Positions 33,962-45,529 of a stretch of DNA of 64,000 bases are shown here, piece after piece (position 1 is the first letter of the stretch; each line of letters opens with the position of its first letter). The notes under the pieces are model-generated. The model worked only from the letters and a program-made list of their open reading frames with translations, was not told where the DNA came from and made no database searches. The stretch covers positions 5,704,001-5,768,000 of the forward strand of contig JAFFJZ010000014.1 in NCBI GenBank assembly GCA_018340375.1. Reading direction: 5' to 3'. Both the position numbers and the translations under genes were made by a program. The stretch is from Gonatopus flavifemur. Lineage: Eukaryota; Arthropoda; Insecta; Hymenoptera; Dryinidae.

Positions 33962-35075
33962 AGATATGATGAGGAAGAAAAACCACAAGTTCCAGCGCCG
34001 CCAGGGAGTTGTCTCGGAACTATGAGTAATGTATATATGTATATTCATACCAAGTATATCATGTGACCATATTTCCTATATATCACGTGACCATATTTCC
34101 TGTATACCACGTGACCATATAAGATATTTAAAAATTAGCAAAAATGATTCGATACATTTCGATACGTATTCGTTACATGAGGATAAATATGGATGAGAAA
34201 TGTAATTTTCATTCATATTGAAGGAATCATGGACTGATCTAAATGATGAATCTGATAGGGATGAATATTTGAAAACACATCAATGGAATATGTATGTACA
34301 TTCATATACAAACGTTTGTTCTTATTCAATATGCAAGTAATTGAGGATTACCTGTGAGAAAATTAGGTTCACAAACATCAATAACACATGAAATAGGAGA
34401 AATTATTTTCATTAAAAAAAATTATTTTCGTCATTTAGGTTATGTGGGGTCTTGATTGCCGTTTGGGATTCAGCCATCATCGGAGACGCGCGTCAAATCT
34501 CTTATGAACTTTCAATGATAAAATTTTTGAATCACAGAAGAGATTCGAACCTGGATCCTACCTATCGCCTATAATCGCAACCTAATCACCTAACGACCTA
34601 CCCTACACCGACATGTATTTCGTGATAACAAGAATGTTGTACATACAGTCGAATGTCGATAGCGGGGAGAATAGCTCCATTCAATATGACGCAGGACCGG
34701 ATCAAAGGATTGATGAAGCTCTGAGGGAGTTGAAATTCAAGGGGCCCTGCCAGAATTATTGAATTTTGTCTTGTTCTTCTTAAAATCGAATTATCAACAA
34801 GAACGAAGTGTAATATGATTTGAATACCGCATACCCGGATGCGAACTGAGCATAAATGGAAATATTCATGAAGTTTGAATCATTTTTTTTATGAGGAAAA
34901 ACTGAAACATTCATCTTCATATTTTGTCAGAGGATACTTGATGGGTATATTCGATTCAATAGAGTGCATGAGATTTTCCCATGCTCGATTGAAAATTCGT
35001 TCCAACATCGAATCGAATAGCCTATTATGACAAATTTGTGAAGTGATTTTCGACAATAAGTCTTTGTGAAGTATC
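33962..35075. repeat. Inverted arm, left (partner at 51.5-52.2 kb)
   Basis: Reverse complement of 51465-52165, sharing a CCAGCGCCGCCAGGGAGTTG phrase, a threefold CACGTGACCATAT repeat near 34060-34120, and the stretch 34790-35075. About 500 bp (34250-34760), with a tRNA-like segment, is present only on this side. No coding sequence. Confidence 0.75.
34513..34620 (-). repeat. tRNA-like sequence, possible SINE head
   Basis: Minus strand has GGTTCGAATCTC as B box and a CGTTAGGTGATTAGG stretch upstream. It resembles the copy at 20029-20110 in order and spacing. Confidence 0.4.
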
Positions 35076-35445
35076 TACCGTACCAATAGGTCATGGTAAT
35101 CACCCTGGTGGAACGAAAAGTGGTTCTAATTGTGCAAAAAAAAGTAGTGGAAAAGTTGTGAAGGAAAATGCGATGTTCTTGGAGAAACAGTACGTGGGAG
35201 GTGGAATAAAAAGGGAAACAGAAATTAGGGACTATAATCTATACATTGAGCACATAATCAGAATGATGTTAAGTAATCCAGATGTTAATTGAGCGATTTT
35301 GAAGAAAAAAAAATTTCCGACGAAAATCAATACTGCACGCGTAACTACGTCGAGTGGACAGGCGTGGTCACATGGAAGAAGGGAGGGGGGAAGAGAGCAG
35401 AGTGGAACGTTGGCCACGCCTTCATCATTTTGACAAAAGAGGTAA
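35076..35445. other. No gene seen
   Basis: Non-coding spacer leading into the 184-bp array; the short frames at 35232-35483 on both strands have no motif. Confidence 0.4.
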
Positions 35446-36020
35446 AAGAAGTAGTGGAAAAGTCGTGGGAGAGTATGGGATGAGGTGTTGGTGGCATTCT
35501 AAGGTTCTTTTCACATTTCAACTGTTCTATGGGCGACCTATGGGGAATGTCTACACTGTGGAAGCTATCTGGGATGTGTTAGATCATGTGAAGATGATTG
35601 AACGAGGATTTCGGATCGATCAGAACGATTTACATGTGAAAAGTAGTGGGAAAGTATAGGATGAGTTGTGGCTGGCATTCTCACGTTTTTTTGCTCATTC
35701 CAACTATTCTATGGGACTTCTATGGGATATGTCTATACTGTGATAGGTACCCGGCATATGTTTGATCATGTTGAAATAATTATACAAGGGTTTCTGATCG
35801 ATCAGAACAAGTTAAATGGGGGAAGTAGTGAAAGAGTAGCGGATGAGTTGTTGGTGGCAGTCTAACGTTTTTATCTCATTCCAACTATTCCATGAGAATT
35901 CTATGGGAGATGTCTACAGTGTGAGAGGTATCTGGGATATGTTACATCATCTCACAATAATTACACAGGGATCCCAGGTCGATCACAACGATTTATATGT
36001 GGAAAGTAGTGGAAAAGTAT
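35446..36020. repeat. ~184-bp tandem array, three units
   Basis: The phrase AAGTAGTGGAAAAGTATAGG and variants begins units at about 35449, 35640, 35822 and 36003. Each unit also has a CTATGGGA...GTCTACACTGTG segment and a GATCGATCAGAACGATTTA segment. The array ends where the left TIR of the next element begins. Confidence 0.85.
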
Positions 36021-36023
36021 AGG

Positions 36024-39000
36024 AAAAAATTTTACCTCCCCAATCTTCCTGAAATTTTACTGGAATGTAGTACTAGCGAGTGACTTTTAATCCTGTGAAG
36101 GATTTTGCTCTGGTACCTCTGGTTATCAAACTACAGGGGTCAAAAATTCACAGATTTCGTTTAATCAGCTCTTTTGAAGATATAATTTCTCAAATTACAT
36201 TTTTTTGAAAAATCATTCTCGATCTTGCTTTTTGTAGCTTTCTTTCTGTTCTTTACAATGGAGTAATCTGTTTTTGTGAGAAAAAATTTTTTCCAACAAA
36301 TTTAACGAGTTCAAAGTTCTTTTGGCATTTTTTTTCAATTTCGACAATTTTGAAAATTTTTTAAGTTAGCTCATCTGAAAGCTGGATTCTTCAGGTTTGG
36401 AATCGTGTCGGAGATATTGTGGGAAAAAAATTTTATCTGGCATTGACAATGGTTTGAAGCGCGCGTGTCGCATATTCTTATTATCTCCTGATACGGTTCG
36501 TCATACTATTGACGCGGAATACAAGTGAAACGAACTGTTTTCCAATAAAATATGATTTTCTAATCATGCCAATGATTTCATACAATTTTACCGTACCCTT
36601 ATATCATCAAACTTCATCAATAACAGCTCTTGAAATTATGGAACATGATAATGAATAAATATACATAATATAATAAATATGAAATAATTCTGCTCTCTAG
36701 AAAATACACTGGCTTCTTTCCTGCATAACCCACACACTTCTGCATCGGGGAGAATGTTGGGAAACCTCTGTTGTAGACTCGGAGTTCTGAAATCTACCAT
36801 TTGAATTTGTGATCGATTTTTTTCAATTCGATGAACAATTGGAATTCTGTAAACATCTTCGATACATCAAACGTACATATCGACGATGTTCATTTGTTTT
36901 TCCTTGTTTATACGCATACTTCATACAACTTGACGTCACACGAAAAATCGCATCGCATGACAGGATCTTGAATTGTAAGTAAAATTGTTTCAATTTTAAT
37001 ATAATTCGCAAATCGTGATGAAAATCAATTCTTTTTTTTCCAAAGGTTTGATTGTGTTTGTTTGTAGGCAATTCAATTATTAGATTGAATACAGCATTAT
37101 TGACACAACATTTCTTGATTCTCAAGAATGTCTGCAAATGATCAACTTCCGTTGATCGTTGTTGTAACCCTCTGTACAAAATCCATCACAAATTCAAATC
37201 AAGAGATTTGGGAACTATTTCTCCAAATCTACATGAAAAGTTTCCCAGTATCCTCCCCGGCGCCAAAGTGTGTGGGTTATGTAGAAAAGAAGCTGCGGCT
37301 TGTTCTGGAGAGAAGCCTCCAATTGATGCACAAGATGATTCGTTCGGTCATGTTTGACTCGAGGTATTGATATCATATTTTCAATTGCTAAAAGACAATT
37401 TGTACATCACTGAAAATGAATAATACATTTATGCGAATTACAATTAATTACTACGATATGTTTCACATAATTCAGGATGACAATGATGATGGTATTGATG
37501 AACATGGTAATGACGATGATTACCACCCATTAGAAAAGAAACCGAAAGATTGTAATATTGAGGAACATGAATCGGCTACGGAGGTTCTTGATCAAATTAA
37601 GCAGGAATATAAAACTTCCTCGAGTGCTTCGGAAAAAGTATTACTCCTCACGCTTGCGCCAAAATCCTGGGGTCGGAAGAGACTTGCTGACGAGTTTGAG
37701 ACTTCTGAACGCCAAGCTAGGAAAGCTATCGAACTGGTAAAAGAAAATGGTATTTTAACGTCACCATCTCCAAGGAAGGGTCATGCTTCAGCTTTTGAAA
37801 TAAAGAATAAGATCATGAGTTTCTATAATGATGACGAAAATAGTCGTATAATGCCGGGCATGGAAGATTTTGTTTCAGTTAAAAAAGAAGACGGATCACG
37901 AGAGCACGTACAAAAGAGATTGATTCTGTGCAATCTTTCTGAATTATATTTTGCTTTCAAAGATCAGAATCCTACTGTTCCGATCAGTCTCTCTACATTC
38001 TCGCAGCTTAGACCTCGTGCTTGCGTACTCGCTGGTCTAGTGGAACGCATACTGTTTGCGTTTGTGTCCATCACGAGAATGTCAATTTGATGCTTGATGC
38101 GATAGATATTCAAAAATTGACATCCGGTACGAATAATCCAATCGCCACTTATCATGATGCTCTTGAAATGTTTTTATGTCAGAATCTATGTGTCGAATGT
38201 TATCTCAATGAATGTTTATTATGTCCTGGCAAAGAGGGTTTCCAGAATTTTTCACAAACAGTTTTCGAAGACAATTGTATCGGAAAACTTGAATATCAAA
38301 TTTGGCAACAGGCTGATCGTAGCACTTTGCGTACTGAAGTTGCAGATGCGGAAGATTTTTTAGAAGAACTTTCTCGCTGTCTTTCGAAACTCAAATTCCA
38401 TTCATTCGTTGCGAAACAACAGTCATCTTTTCTGAGAAACTTGAAGGATAATTTACAAGAAGGAGAATTTTTAGTTTTATGCGATTTCGCGGGAAATTAT
38501 GCGTTTGTAGCCCAGAATGCTGCACAGGGTTTCCACTGGAACAACGACCAAACGACAATTTTCACCACTGTCATTTATTACAAACAAGGAAACGAACTCA
38601 GTCTTCGGAGCATTGCTATTCTATCGGATAATTTGAATCACGATACAATCGCTGTGTACGAATTCCAAAAAATTATAATAGCGTACCTGAAAGAGCATTT
38701 TCAACTAAGAAAAATTTTCTATTTTACGGATGGAGCATCTCAGCACTTCAAGAATAGATATAATTTCAAAAATCTTTACTATCACTACAAAGATTTTGGA
38801 ATAGCAGCTGAATGGCATTTCCATGCAACCGCTCATGGAAAAGGGCCTTGTGACGGTATCGGTGGTAATCTGAAACGACTAGCAGCTCGAGCGAGTCTTC
38901 AAGCGAGGTCTAAGCAGCAAATTTTAAATCCTGATGCGCTCCACGAATGGGCAAAGAGAAATCTATCAGAAACTGTTGTTTTTTTTTAGTTCGAAGACAA

Positions 39001-39900
39001 AACATGAAATCACTGCTAAAAAGCTCAAAACTCGCTTCGAAACTGCAAAAACAATCCCAGGAACGCTCAAATATCATTGTTTCATCCCCACTTCGAACAT
39101 GACTCTGCCTTTACGGGTATTTTCGTCATCATTGAATGTAGATGTTTTCCCAAAGATGAAAATTAAAAAAACAATTGATACGAATAAGGAATTGCGCTAA
39201 ATATATTGCTTCGAGCAGAATTATTACATATTTATTATATTATGTGTATTTATTCATGATTAGGTTTCATAATTTCAAAAGCTGTTATTGATGAAGTTTG
39301 ATGATATAAGGGTACGGTAAAATTGTATGAAATCATTGGCATGATTAGAAAATCATATTTCATTGAAAAACAGTTCGTTTCACTTGTGTTCCGCGTCAAT
39401 GGCATGACGAACCGTATCAGGAGATAATAAGAATATATCCATTGTCAATGCCAGATAAAATTTTTTTCCCACAATATCTCCGACACGATTTCAAACCTGA
39501 AGAATCCAGCTTCCAGATCAGCTAACTTAAAAAATTTTCAAAATTGTCGAAATTGAAAAAAAATGCCAAAAGAACTTTGAACTCGTTAAATTTGTTGGAA
39601 AAAATTTTTTCTCACAAAAAAAGATTACTCTATTGTGAAGAACAGAAAGAAAGCTACAAAAAGCAATATCGAAAATGATTTTTTAAAAAAATGTAATTTG
39701 AGAAATCATATCTTCAAAAGAGCTGATTAAACGAAATCTGTGAATTTTTGACCCCTGTAGTTTGATAATCAGAGGTACCAGAGCAAAATCCTTTATAGGA
39801 TTCAAAGTCACTAACTAGTACTACATTTCAGTGAAATTTCAGAAAAATTGGGGAGGTAAAAATTTTTGAGCTGTCACGCTTGAGAAATTTTGCCCCATGT
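36024..39900 (+). mobile_element. Long-TIR DDE-like element, nearly intact
   Basis: Inverted repeats of about 640 bp lie at 36024-36670 and 39225-39869, with high similarity. A second copy of the right arm at 55017-55735 continues, like this one, to a TTTTGCCCCATGT terminus. This shows that the true end is near 39900 and that the left arm has lost its outermost 30 or so bases. The element carries one gene broken by two small frameshifts. No target duplication can be defined because of the truncated left end. Confidence 0.75.
37150..39200 (+). pseudogene. DDE-like transposase gene with zinc-finger exon, two frameshifts
   Basis: A first segment (37165-37360) reads CCNPLYKIHHKF...VCGLCRKE, a Cys4-type zinc-finger candidate; a donor-like GAG|GTATTG at about 37363 and an acceptor TTCAG at about 37474 suggest an intron. 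Then an acidic DDNDDG stretch, a WGRKRLADEFETS helix-turn-helix-like region, and SLSTFSQLRPRA. A one-base loss near 38036 moves the frame to SGTHTVCVCVHH. Candidate catalytic residues follow: LVLCDFAGNY, YFTDGASQHFKN and AEWHFHATAHGKG. A run of eight T at about 38979-38986 shifts the frame again to TAKKLKTRFETAKT and a stop near 39198. Only two small lesions, plus a possible stop before the intron, separate it from a full gene of about 600 codons. I recall the family as uncharacterised, repeated arthropod proteins. Confidence 0.65.
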
Positions 39901-40560
39901 GCCGGTAATGATATGACTCTAGCTGATTACAAAATCGGTATTGAGGTCACGGTAAAATCACCATCTTGGCAACTTGGCTATTGTAGTGAGCCGGAGTCAC
40001 GCCGGTACTGAGCCAGAGTTGGTATCATCATGCGATATGTGTAATAGACGGCAATGTGCCAATATTGATATAACTCTGGATGATCACAAAATCGGTAGTG
40101 AACTGACGTTAAAATCACCATCTTGGCTTCTTGGCTCTTGTAGTAAGCCGGAGTCACGCCGGTACTGGGCCAGAGTTGGTGTTATCATACTATATGTGTG
40201 TTAGACAGCAATGTGCCAGTAATGATATGACTCTGGCTGACTACAAAATCGATAGTCGACTGATGTTGAAATGATGATCTTGGCAATTCGGCTGTTGTGG
40301 TCAGCCGGAGTCGCGCCAGCATTGAGCCAGAGTTGGAATTAGGATTCAATATGTTCGATAGACGACATCGTACCAGTATTGGTGGGATTCTGGTTGACTG
40401 CGGAATCGGTAGTCGATTGACATTGAAATCACGATCTTGGCAACTTGATTTTTGTATTGAGCCGAAATCGCGCCAGTATCAAGACAGAGTTGGTATGATC
40501 ATTCAATACGTTCGGTAGAGAACAATGAGCCAATATTGATGGAATCTTGTTTCACTACGG
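39900..40560. repeat. 157-bp tandem array, about four units
   Basis: The CCGGAGTCACGCC landmark and its variants occur at about 39991, 40148, 40305 and 40462, exactly 157 bp apart. Units diverge by roughly a fifth and contain GCCAGTA/GCCGGTA phrases. The array begins directly at the right end of the DDE-like element. Confidence 0.85.
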
Positions 40561-40627
40561 AGTCTATGGTAAATTGTGTGACCTCAAGGGAATTAGTACA
40601 ATAAATGGGAATTTAAGTGGTCCGTTG

Positions 40628-40735
40628 TCAACTCAGAGATTAGCTGATGTGATAGAGACTCTGCTCCTCCCTCGCAGGTCCCGGGTTCAATCCTTGCCGA
40701 GTGAACTTTCATGAAACCACTTCCAAACCACTTTC
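40628..40735 (+). repeat. tRNA-like sequence, possible SINE head
   Basis: TTAGCTGATGTGATAG could be an A box; GGGTTCAATCC about 45 nt on is a good B box. Remaining tRNA features are not clear. Confidence 0.35.
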
Positions 40736-40907
40736 TCAGATAACGGTGATGAGACAAATAGATTCACAAAGTTTTGAAAGTTCAAATTCAATGTATTTTT
40801 TTTTCACTTGAAATATAACTCCGGGGATCTCTAATTACCAGCACTGTGCCAGTACTGGGTCGGGTCTGAATTCCTACATAGGATGTATTATTTTGACCCT
40901 CTACCAC

Positions 40908-41281
40908 TAGTGTTGCCGCGATATTATCGTCGATAATTGAGGAATAATCGATTATCTCAATTCTTACACGTTCCTATGGAATATATAATCCATGAATCTT
41001 CGATTGTGCTCATAATGAAACGGAATAATGAATAATCCCAGACTTGTACACAAAATAAACCAAGATATGCTTCCATTTATCGTTACGATATATCGATAAT
41101 TATCGTTACGATAATGTAAGAATATTTTGATTCATTTTGTTTAAAAGACCAAGATGATCCATTATCCCGTTTTATTTCGTGCACAGTCGAAGATCTACGC
41201 GTTAAAAGTTCCATGAAAACCTCTCAAAATTAAGATAATCGATTATTTCTGAATTTCGACGATAATATCGCGGCAACACTA
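40908..41281. mobile_element. 374-bp hAT MITE with exact 8-bp duplication
   Basis: TIRs TAGTGTTGCCGCGATATTAT and inverse; TCTACCAC flanks both ends (40900-40907, 41282-41289). The interior contains TATCGTTACGATA dyads. It sits between the 157-bp and the 285-bp repeat blocks. Confidence 0.92.
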
Positions 41282-41289
41282 TCTACCAC

Positions 41290-41833
41290 TTCTCATCCAG
41301 GTGTGGCAGAACAATTGGTTCTGTTGTCATGTCAGAGTTCCCCCATGGTTGGCTCACATTGAAAATCGGCAACGACCCTGCTGTAAATGTTCTACTGGCC
41401 CTTATGTGAAGTGATGTTATTATTTTGACTACTCGCCAGTATCGTTGATTCAACTGGCCCTGTACTGGTAAGTTCAGATTTGCCAATATTGGCAACTTTG
41501 ACAACAGCAATGAGCCAGTACTGGCCCATGTTCCCATTTCACATGACACACAACCGGGCTAGAACGGGCATAATCCTATACCCAGTACTGGCAAAACCAC
41601 TGGGCCTTTTGTGATGCCAGAGGTTCACCATGGCAGGCTCATATATAACGCCAGTACTGATACAAATGTAAATATCATACTGGCCCTTGCGTGAAATGAT
41701 GTTATCATTTTGACTACTTGCCAGTACCTTCGATTCAACTGGCCCTGTACTGGTAAGTTTGGATTCGCCAGTACTGGCAACTCTGGCACCAGTACTGAGC
41801 CATTAGCGGCCCGTGTTTCCATTTCCACATGAG
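41290..41833. repeat. 285-bp tandem duplication rich in CCAGTACTGG
   Basis: Two units, aligned by GATTCAACTGGCCCTGTACT at about 41449 and 41734. Each contains several self-complementary CCAGTACTGG words, as in the 157-bp array, which suggests a common origin. Confidence 0.75.
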
Positions 41834-42204
41834 TAATTACTCAGCAGAGACAGCAGTTGAATTTTTTCTGAAAAAGTATTTGAGAATATTAGTGTACCAA
41901 GAAAACAATGTTCTACAACTTTATTCTTCTCCCATAGATTGACGGAGATATAAAGTTGCATTTTATGAAAGAATGGACTATCATCATAATTTTTGTACAC
42001 TTGCAATGATTTTTCATGTAATTAGCAAGTGAAATAAAGAGATGTTATTTTTGAAATAACTAGGCACTTTGTGGAATAAATTTCCTGCGAATGAGTAGTA
42101 GTAGACATCCACAAAACCCCATTCGATGGAGAAATTAACTGATATATTGGGAGCGCAGTGAGTTTTCTTTACTCTGATTACCATGAACTATTGGTACGAT
42201 AGAA
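41834..42204. other. No gene seen
   Basis: AT-rich spacer before the large palindrome. A TGGGAGCGCAGTGAG phrase lies near 42149. Confidence 0.4.
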
Positions 42205-43515
42205 CCCAAAAAAAACTCCAAAAAAGTAAAAAAATAACGCCAAGTACATGAAAATCCCAAAAACAAAGAATGAAAAATCTGAAAACACATTCCAAAGGAA
42301 AATTTCACTGCATTCAGAATTTCGAGGGGATATAAAAGGATATGCTCCATTTGAAAAAAAAAGATATGAAATCAATATGAGCGACCAAGTACATTGGTTA
42401 TCCAAAGGATATGTGAAAGATTTTTGGTATATTGTAACTTCAGTTTGTTTAAACTGTATTGAAGGTGATTTATGATTTTCAAAAAAGCATTATTGTATTG
42501 AAAAAATAAATAGAACAAGCGTATCGATCTGCTCGTATATATAGATACCAAAAAGTGAAAAAAAGTAGAATTCCACAAAACATACAAATGTGTCACAAAA
42601 ACCCCTAAAAACTCCACAGTAAAAAATAACGTCAAATCCCAAAAACCATACAAACGTTTTACAATAACGCTTGAAAAAAAATCCTTGAAAAAAATACTTC
42701 ACTCTTTCCGGAAGATTACTTGATATAACAAATATACCATTAAAAGAAAAAGATGTGAAAGGCGACCCTGTTTCGGAATTCGCATCAACCAGCAACACTT
42801 GGCGTGGCCGATGGTAGAAGTTTTTAGCCTTTATTATATACAAATGAATTTCTATAGAACATTAAACAAGAAATTTAAATGATATAATTTCATAAAATCT
42901 TCTTCGGCCACGCCAAGTGTTACTGGTTGATGCGAATTCTGAAACAGGGTTACCTTTCACATCTTTTTTTTTTAATGGTATATTTGTTATATCAAGTAAT
43001 CTTCCGGAAAGGGTGAAGTATTTTTTTCAAGGATTTTTTTTTCAAGCGTTATTGTAAAACGTTTGTATGGTTTTTGGGATTTGACGTTATTTTTTACTGT
43101 GTTGGAGTTTTTAGGGGTTTTTGTGAGACATTTGTATGTTTTGTGGAATTCTACTTTTTTTTCACTTCTTGGTATCTATATATACGAGCAGAACGATACG
43201 CTTGTTCTATTTATTTTTTCAATACAATAATGCTTTTTCGAAAATCATAAATTACCTTCAATACAGTTTAAACAAACTGAAGTTACAATATACCAAAAAT
43301 CTTTCACATATCCTTTGGATAACTAATGTACTTGGTCGCTCATATTGATTCCATATCTTTTTTTTTCAAATGGAGCATATCCTTTTATATCCCCTCGTAA
43401 TTCTGAATGCAGTGAAATTTTCCTTTGGAATGTGTTTTTAGATTTTTTTATTCTTTGTTTTTGGGATTTTCATGTACTTGGCGTTATTTTTTTACTTTTT
43501 TGGAGTTTTTTGGGG
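42205..43515. repeat. 1.3-kb near-perfect palindrome (fold-back element)
   Basis: Arms 42205-42810 and 42905-43515 are inverted copies with few differences, separated by a 94-bp loop. The innermost stem is a CTTGGCGTGGCCG phrase and inverse. The outer ends are A-rich/T-rich (ACCCAAAAAAAACTCC). Long T-rich frames on both strands are mirror artefacts. The closeness of the arms suggests a recent origin or gene conversion. Confidence 0.88.
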
Positions 43516-44600
43516 GGATTTCACTTCTCTTTCTGAATATGCTTCCTACTGAACCCAAATAAAAATGAAATACCCCTGTCGAGTTTATGGCAATCGTAGG
43601 AATGAAGGAAATGTCCTCAGATAACTTATGTGATATAAAAATCCACTTGGATTTCCATCAGTCATCTCATCATTGGACGGCAATAGATTATCGAAATCAA
43701 GAATGAAGGAAAGAAGGGAAGAAAAGCGAATTCCTATGAACAAATATACGTGTGAAGAATGCAGAAAACTAAATTTTCCTTGACTGATAAGTTGGCGCTC
43801 AAAGCAGCTCAGAGCGTTCAAAGCAACTCACAGCGCTCAAAGGAGCTCACGCCGCTCAAAACAGCCCACGATATTGTGCTGAACATGTCTTGTGCGGAAA
43901 TTTCCAGTGTTTTCGAGAAATCATTGTAAGAAAATCGACACAACATAGATCTTACAGACACAGGAAACTTGCGTACAATATATTCAAGGTATCCAACAGA
44001 AATTTTTTTTGCAAGATAGAATTTGCGCTGTTCAGCATGGAGCTAAAAATAGCTTTCCAGCAGACATTCTTCGGTCACTCTTTTGAATCATTGTGAAAAG
44101 TAGCAGATAGCAAAAGTTCCACAAATTAGATCTCATTGAATTCTTTCGTGACCACAAAACGAACTACTGAAATGTCAGCAGAATAGAATCCTTGGAGAAT
44201 TCAAATCGTCTTTTGTCATACTGTATATTGTACTGTATATAGTATGACTAAAGGCGATTTGAATTTTCCAAGAACTCGATCCTACTGACATTTCAGTGAT
44301 TCATTTCGTGGTTCCAGAAGGATTCAATGGGATCTAGTTTTTGGAACTTTTGCTATCTGGGTAAAGAGATGTCAAATATTTATCATACAACAAAAAGATA
44401 TACCTCCAAGATATCAGATTGAAGACACTTTCTAGTACTGTACCAGACATTTTTCAGAATTTTGTGGAATATCCATCGAAATCATTCGAAAAAATTTTTC
44501 AAGAATATTTGGTTCGTTATGGTATTATGAAGGTATTCTATATTCTTCAAAACTGTACAATATCACAGTAATTGAATTCTAATTTTATGATGAAGCGAAA
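43516..44600. other. No gene; a 19-bp minisatellite and a short hairpin
   Basis: Four 19-bp units of GCGCTCAAAGCAGCTCACA type occupy 43795-43870. A dyad at about 44100-44360 pairs GCAGATAGCAAAAGTTCC with its inverse near its end, with further matches around a 'tatagtatgac' core. No coding sequence recognised. Confidence 0.6.
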
Positions 44601-45440
44601 TTATTGCTTTTCAAAGAAATATATATACGAGTCTTTAGCATTGCGTGGCCAATGTCGCTCTTCAACTTGCAGATCATGAATAAATATCCACTCTGTACCT
44701 TTACTTCGTAACATGCATGTGAAATTATCTTCAGAAATATTTTTACCCTGATGAAAAACAACAGCTATAACTTTATAAAAGTGTTGTGCAATTATAATTT
44801 TTGAAGTTGGTACTGCTTCAATGTTTATATTTTCTACCTTTGTTGCTTCAACATTATTGTGATTAAACATCATCAATTGCACAATTACATGTTGTTCTGA
44901 CGCTGTTATAAATGATTTCTCAGTTTTATGCAAGTTATTACAATTGTCACAAGAATCTTCGAAAATTTTCGATGTTGAAGAATTGAACTTGAATATTTCT
45001 TGAAACTCAAATGATTTTTGTGAAATTGGAGGTAGCCGAAGACGTGTAACACAATTTGTACCAACAATATTTTCGGTATATTCACATTATTTGAATTCAA
45101 AACTTATTTGGTGCTTCACTAAATTTTTAATAGCCATTGAATTCTCGCAAATAGAAGCGATGAATTCTCCTGCATCTTGTGAGTGATTATGCGAGTATTG
45201 TGGACCTGCAAGCTGTTTTAAAGCTATGATATCAAGGTTTTTTTGCGAATTGTAGTTCTGAATTGGAATATTTATGATGTCATTGGGTTCAGATAAAAGT
45301 AATTATTTTGTCTTAGAAGCACAGTACAATGAACACTGCATTACTGCATTCAAATAAGAAGAAACACCGTCAACAATAGGAAGACCCATTACGTTGAACG
45401 CGTGAATTTCTGTTGATTTTTCATCAATATTTTGGCCCCT
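44601..45440 (-). pseudogene. Decayed ubiquitin-specific protease (C19)-like sequence
   Basis: One minus-strand frame reads a USP-like plan in order. LPIVDGVSSYLNAVMQCSLYC stands where the Cys box belongs, with Ser in place of the nucleophile. SQDAGEF matches the QDAGEF box. A CDNCNN pair follows as finger remnant, then AVVFHQGKNISEDNFTCML where the His box GHYT should be, then EWIFIHDLQV and a WPRNAKDSYIYFF tail. Two TAA stops interrupt it, near 45315 and 45090. The family removes ubiquitin from proteins; this copy lacks Cys and His and cannot. Related domains occur in repeated, transposon-linked genes, and I infer that origin here from the repeat context. Confidence 0.6.
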
Positions 45441-45529
45441 GGATTATATATTATCCAATATCCTTATTCCTGAGTACTCAGGTGGAAAAGTTTTTTCAGT
45501 GAGTAAATTCTTTGAGTAAAATTACAGGT

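Noticed and set aside
39900..40560. CRISPR-like array
   Set aside because: Units are 157 bp, diverged along their whole length and have no short repeat/unique spacer pattern; the DNA is eukaryotic.
42135..43536. Phe-rich ORFs that look like membrane proteins
   Set aside because: T-rich palindrome arms give Phe/Leu-rich frames on both strands, with mirror-image copies.
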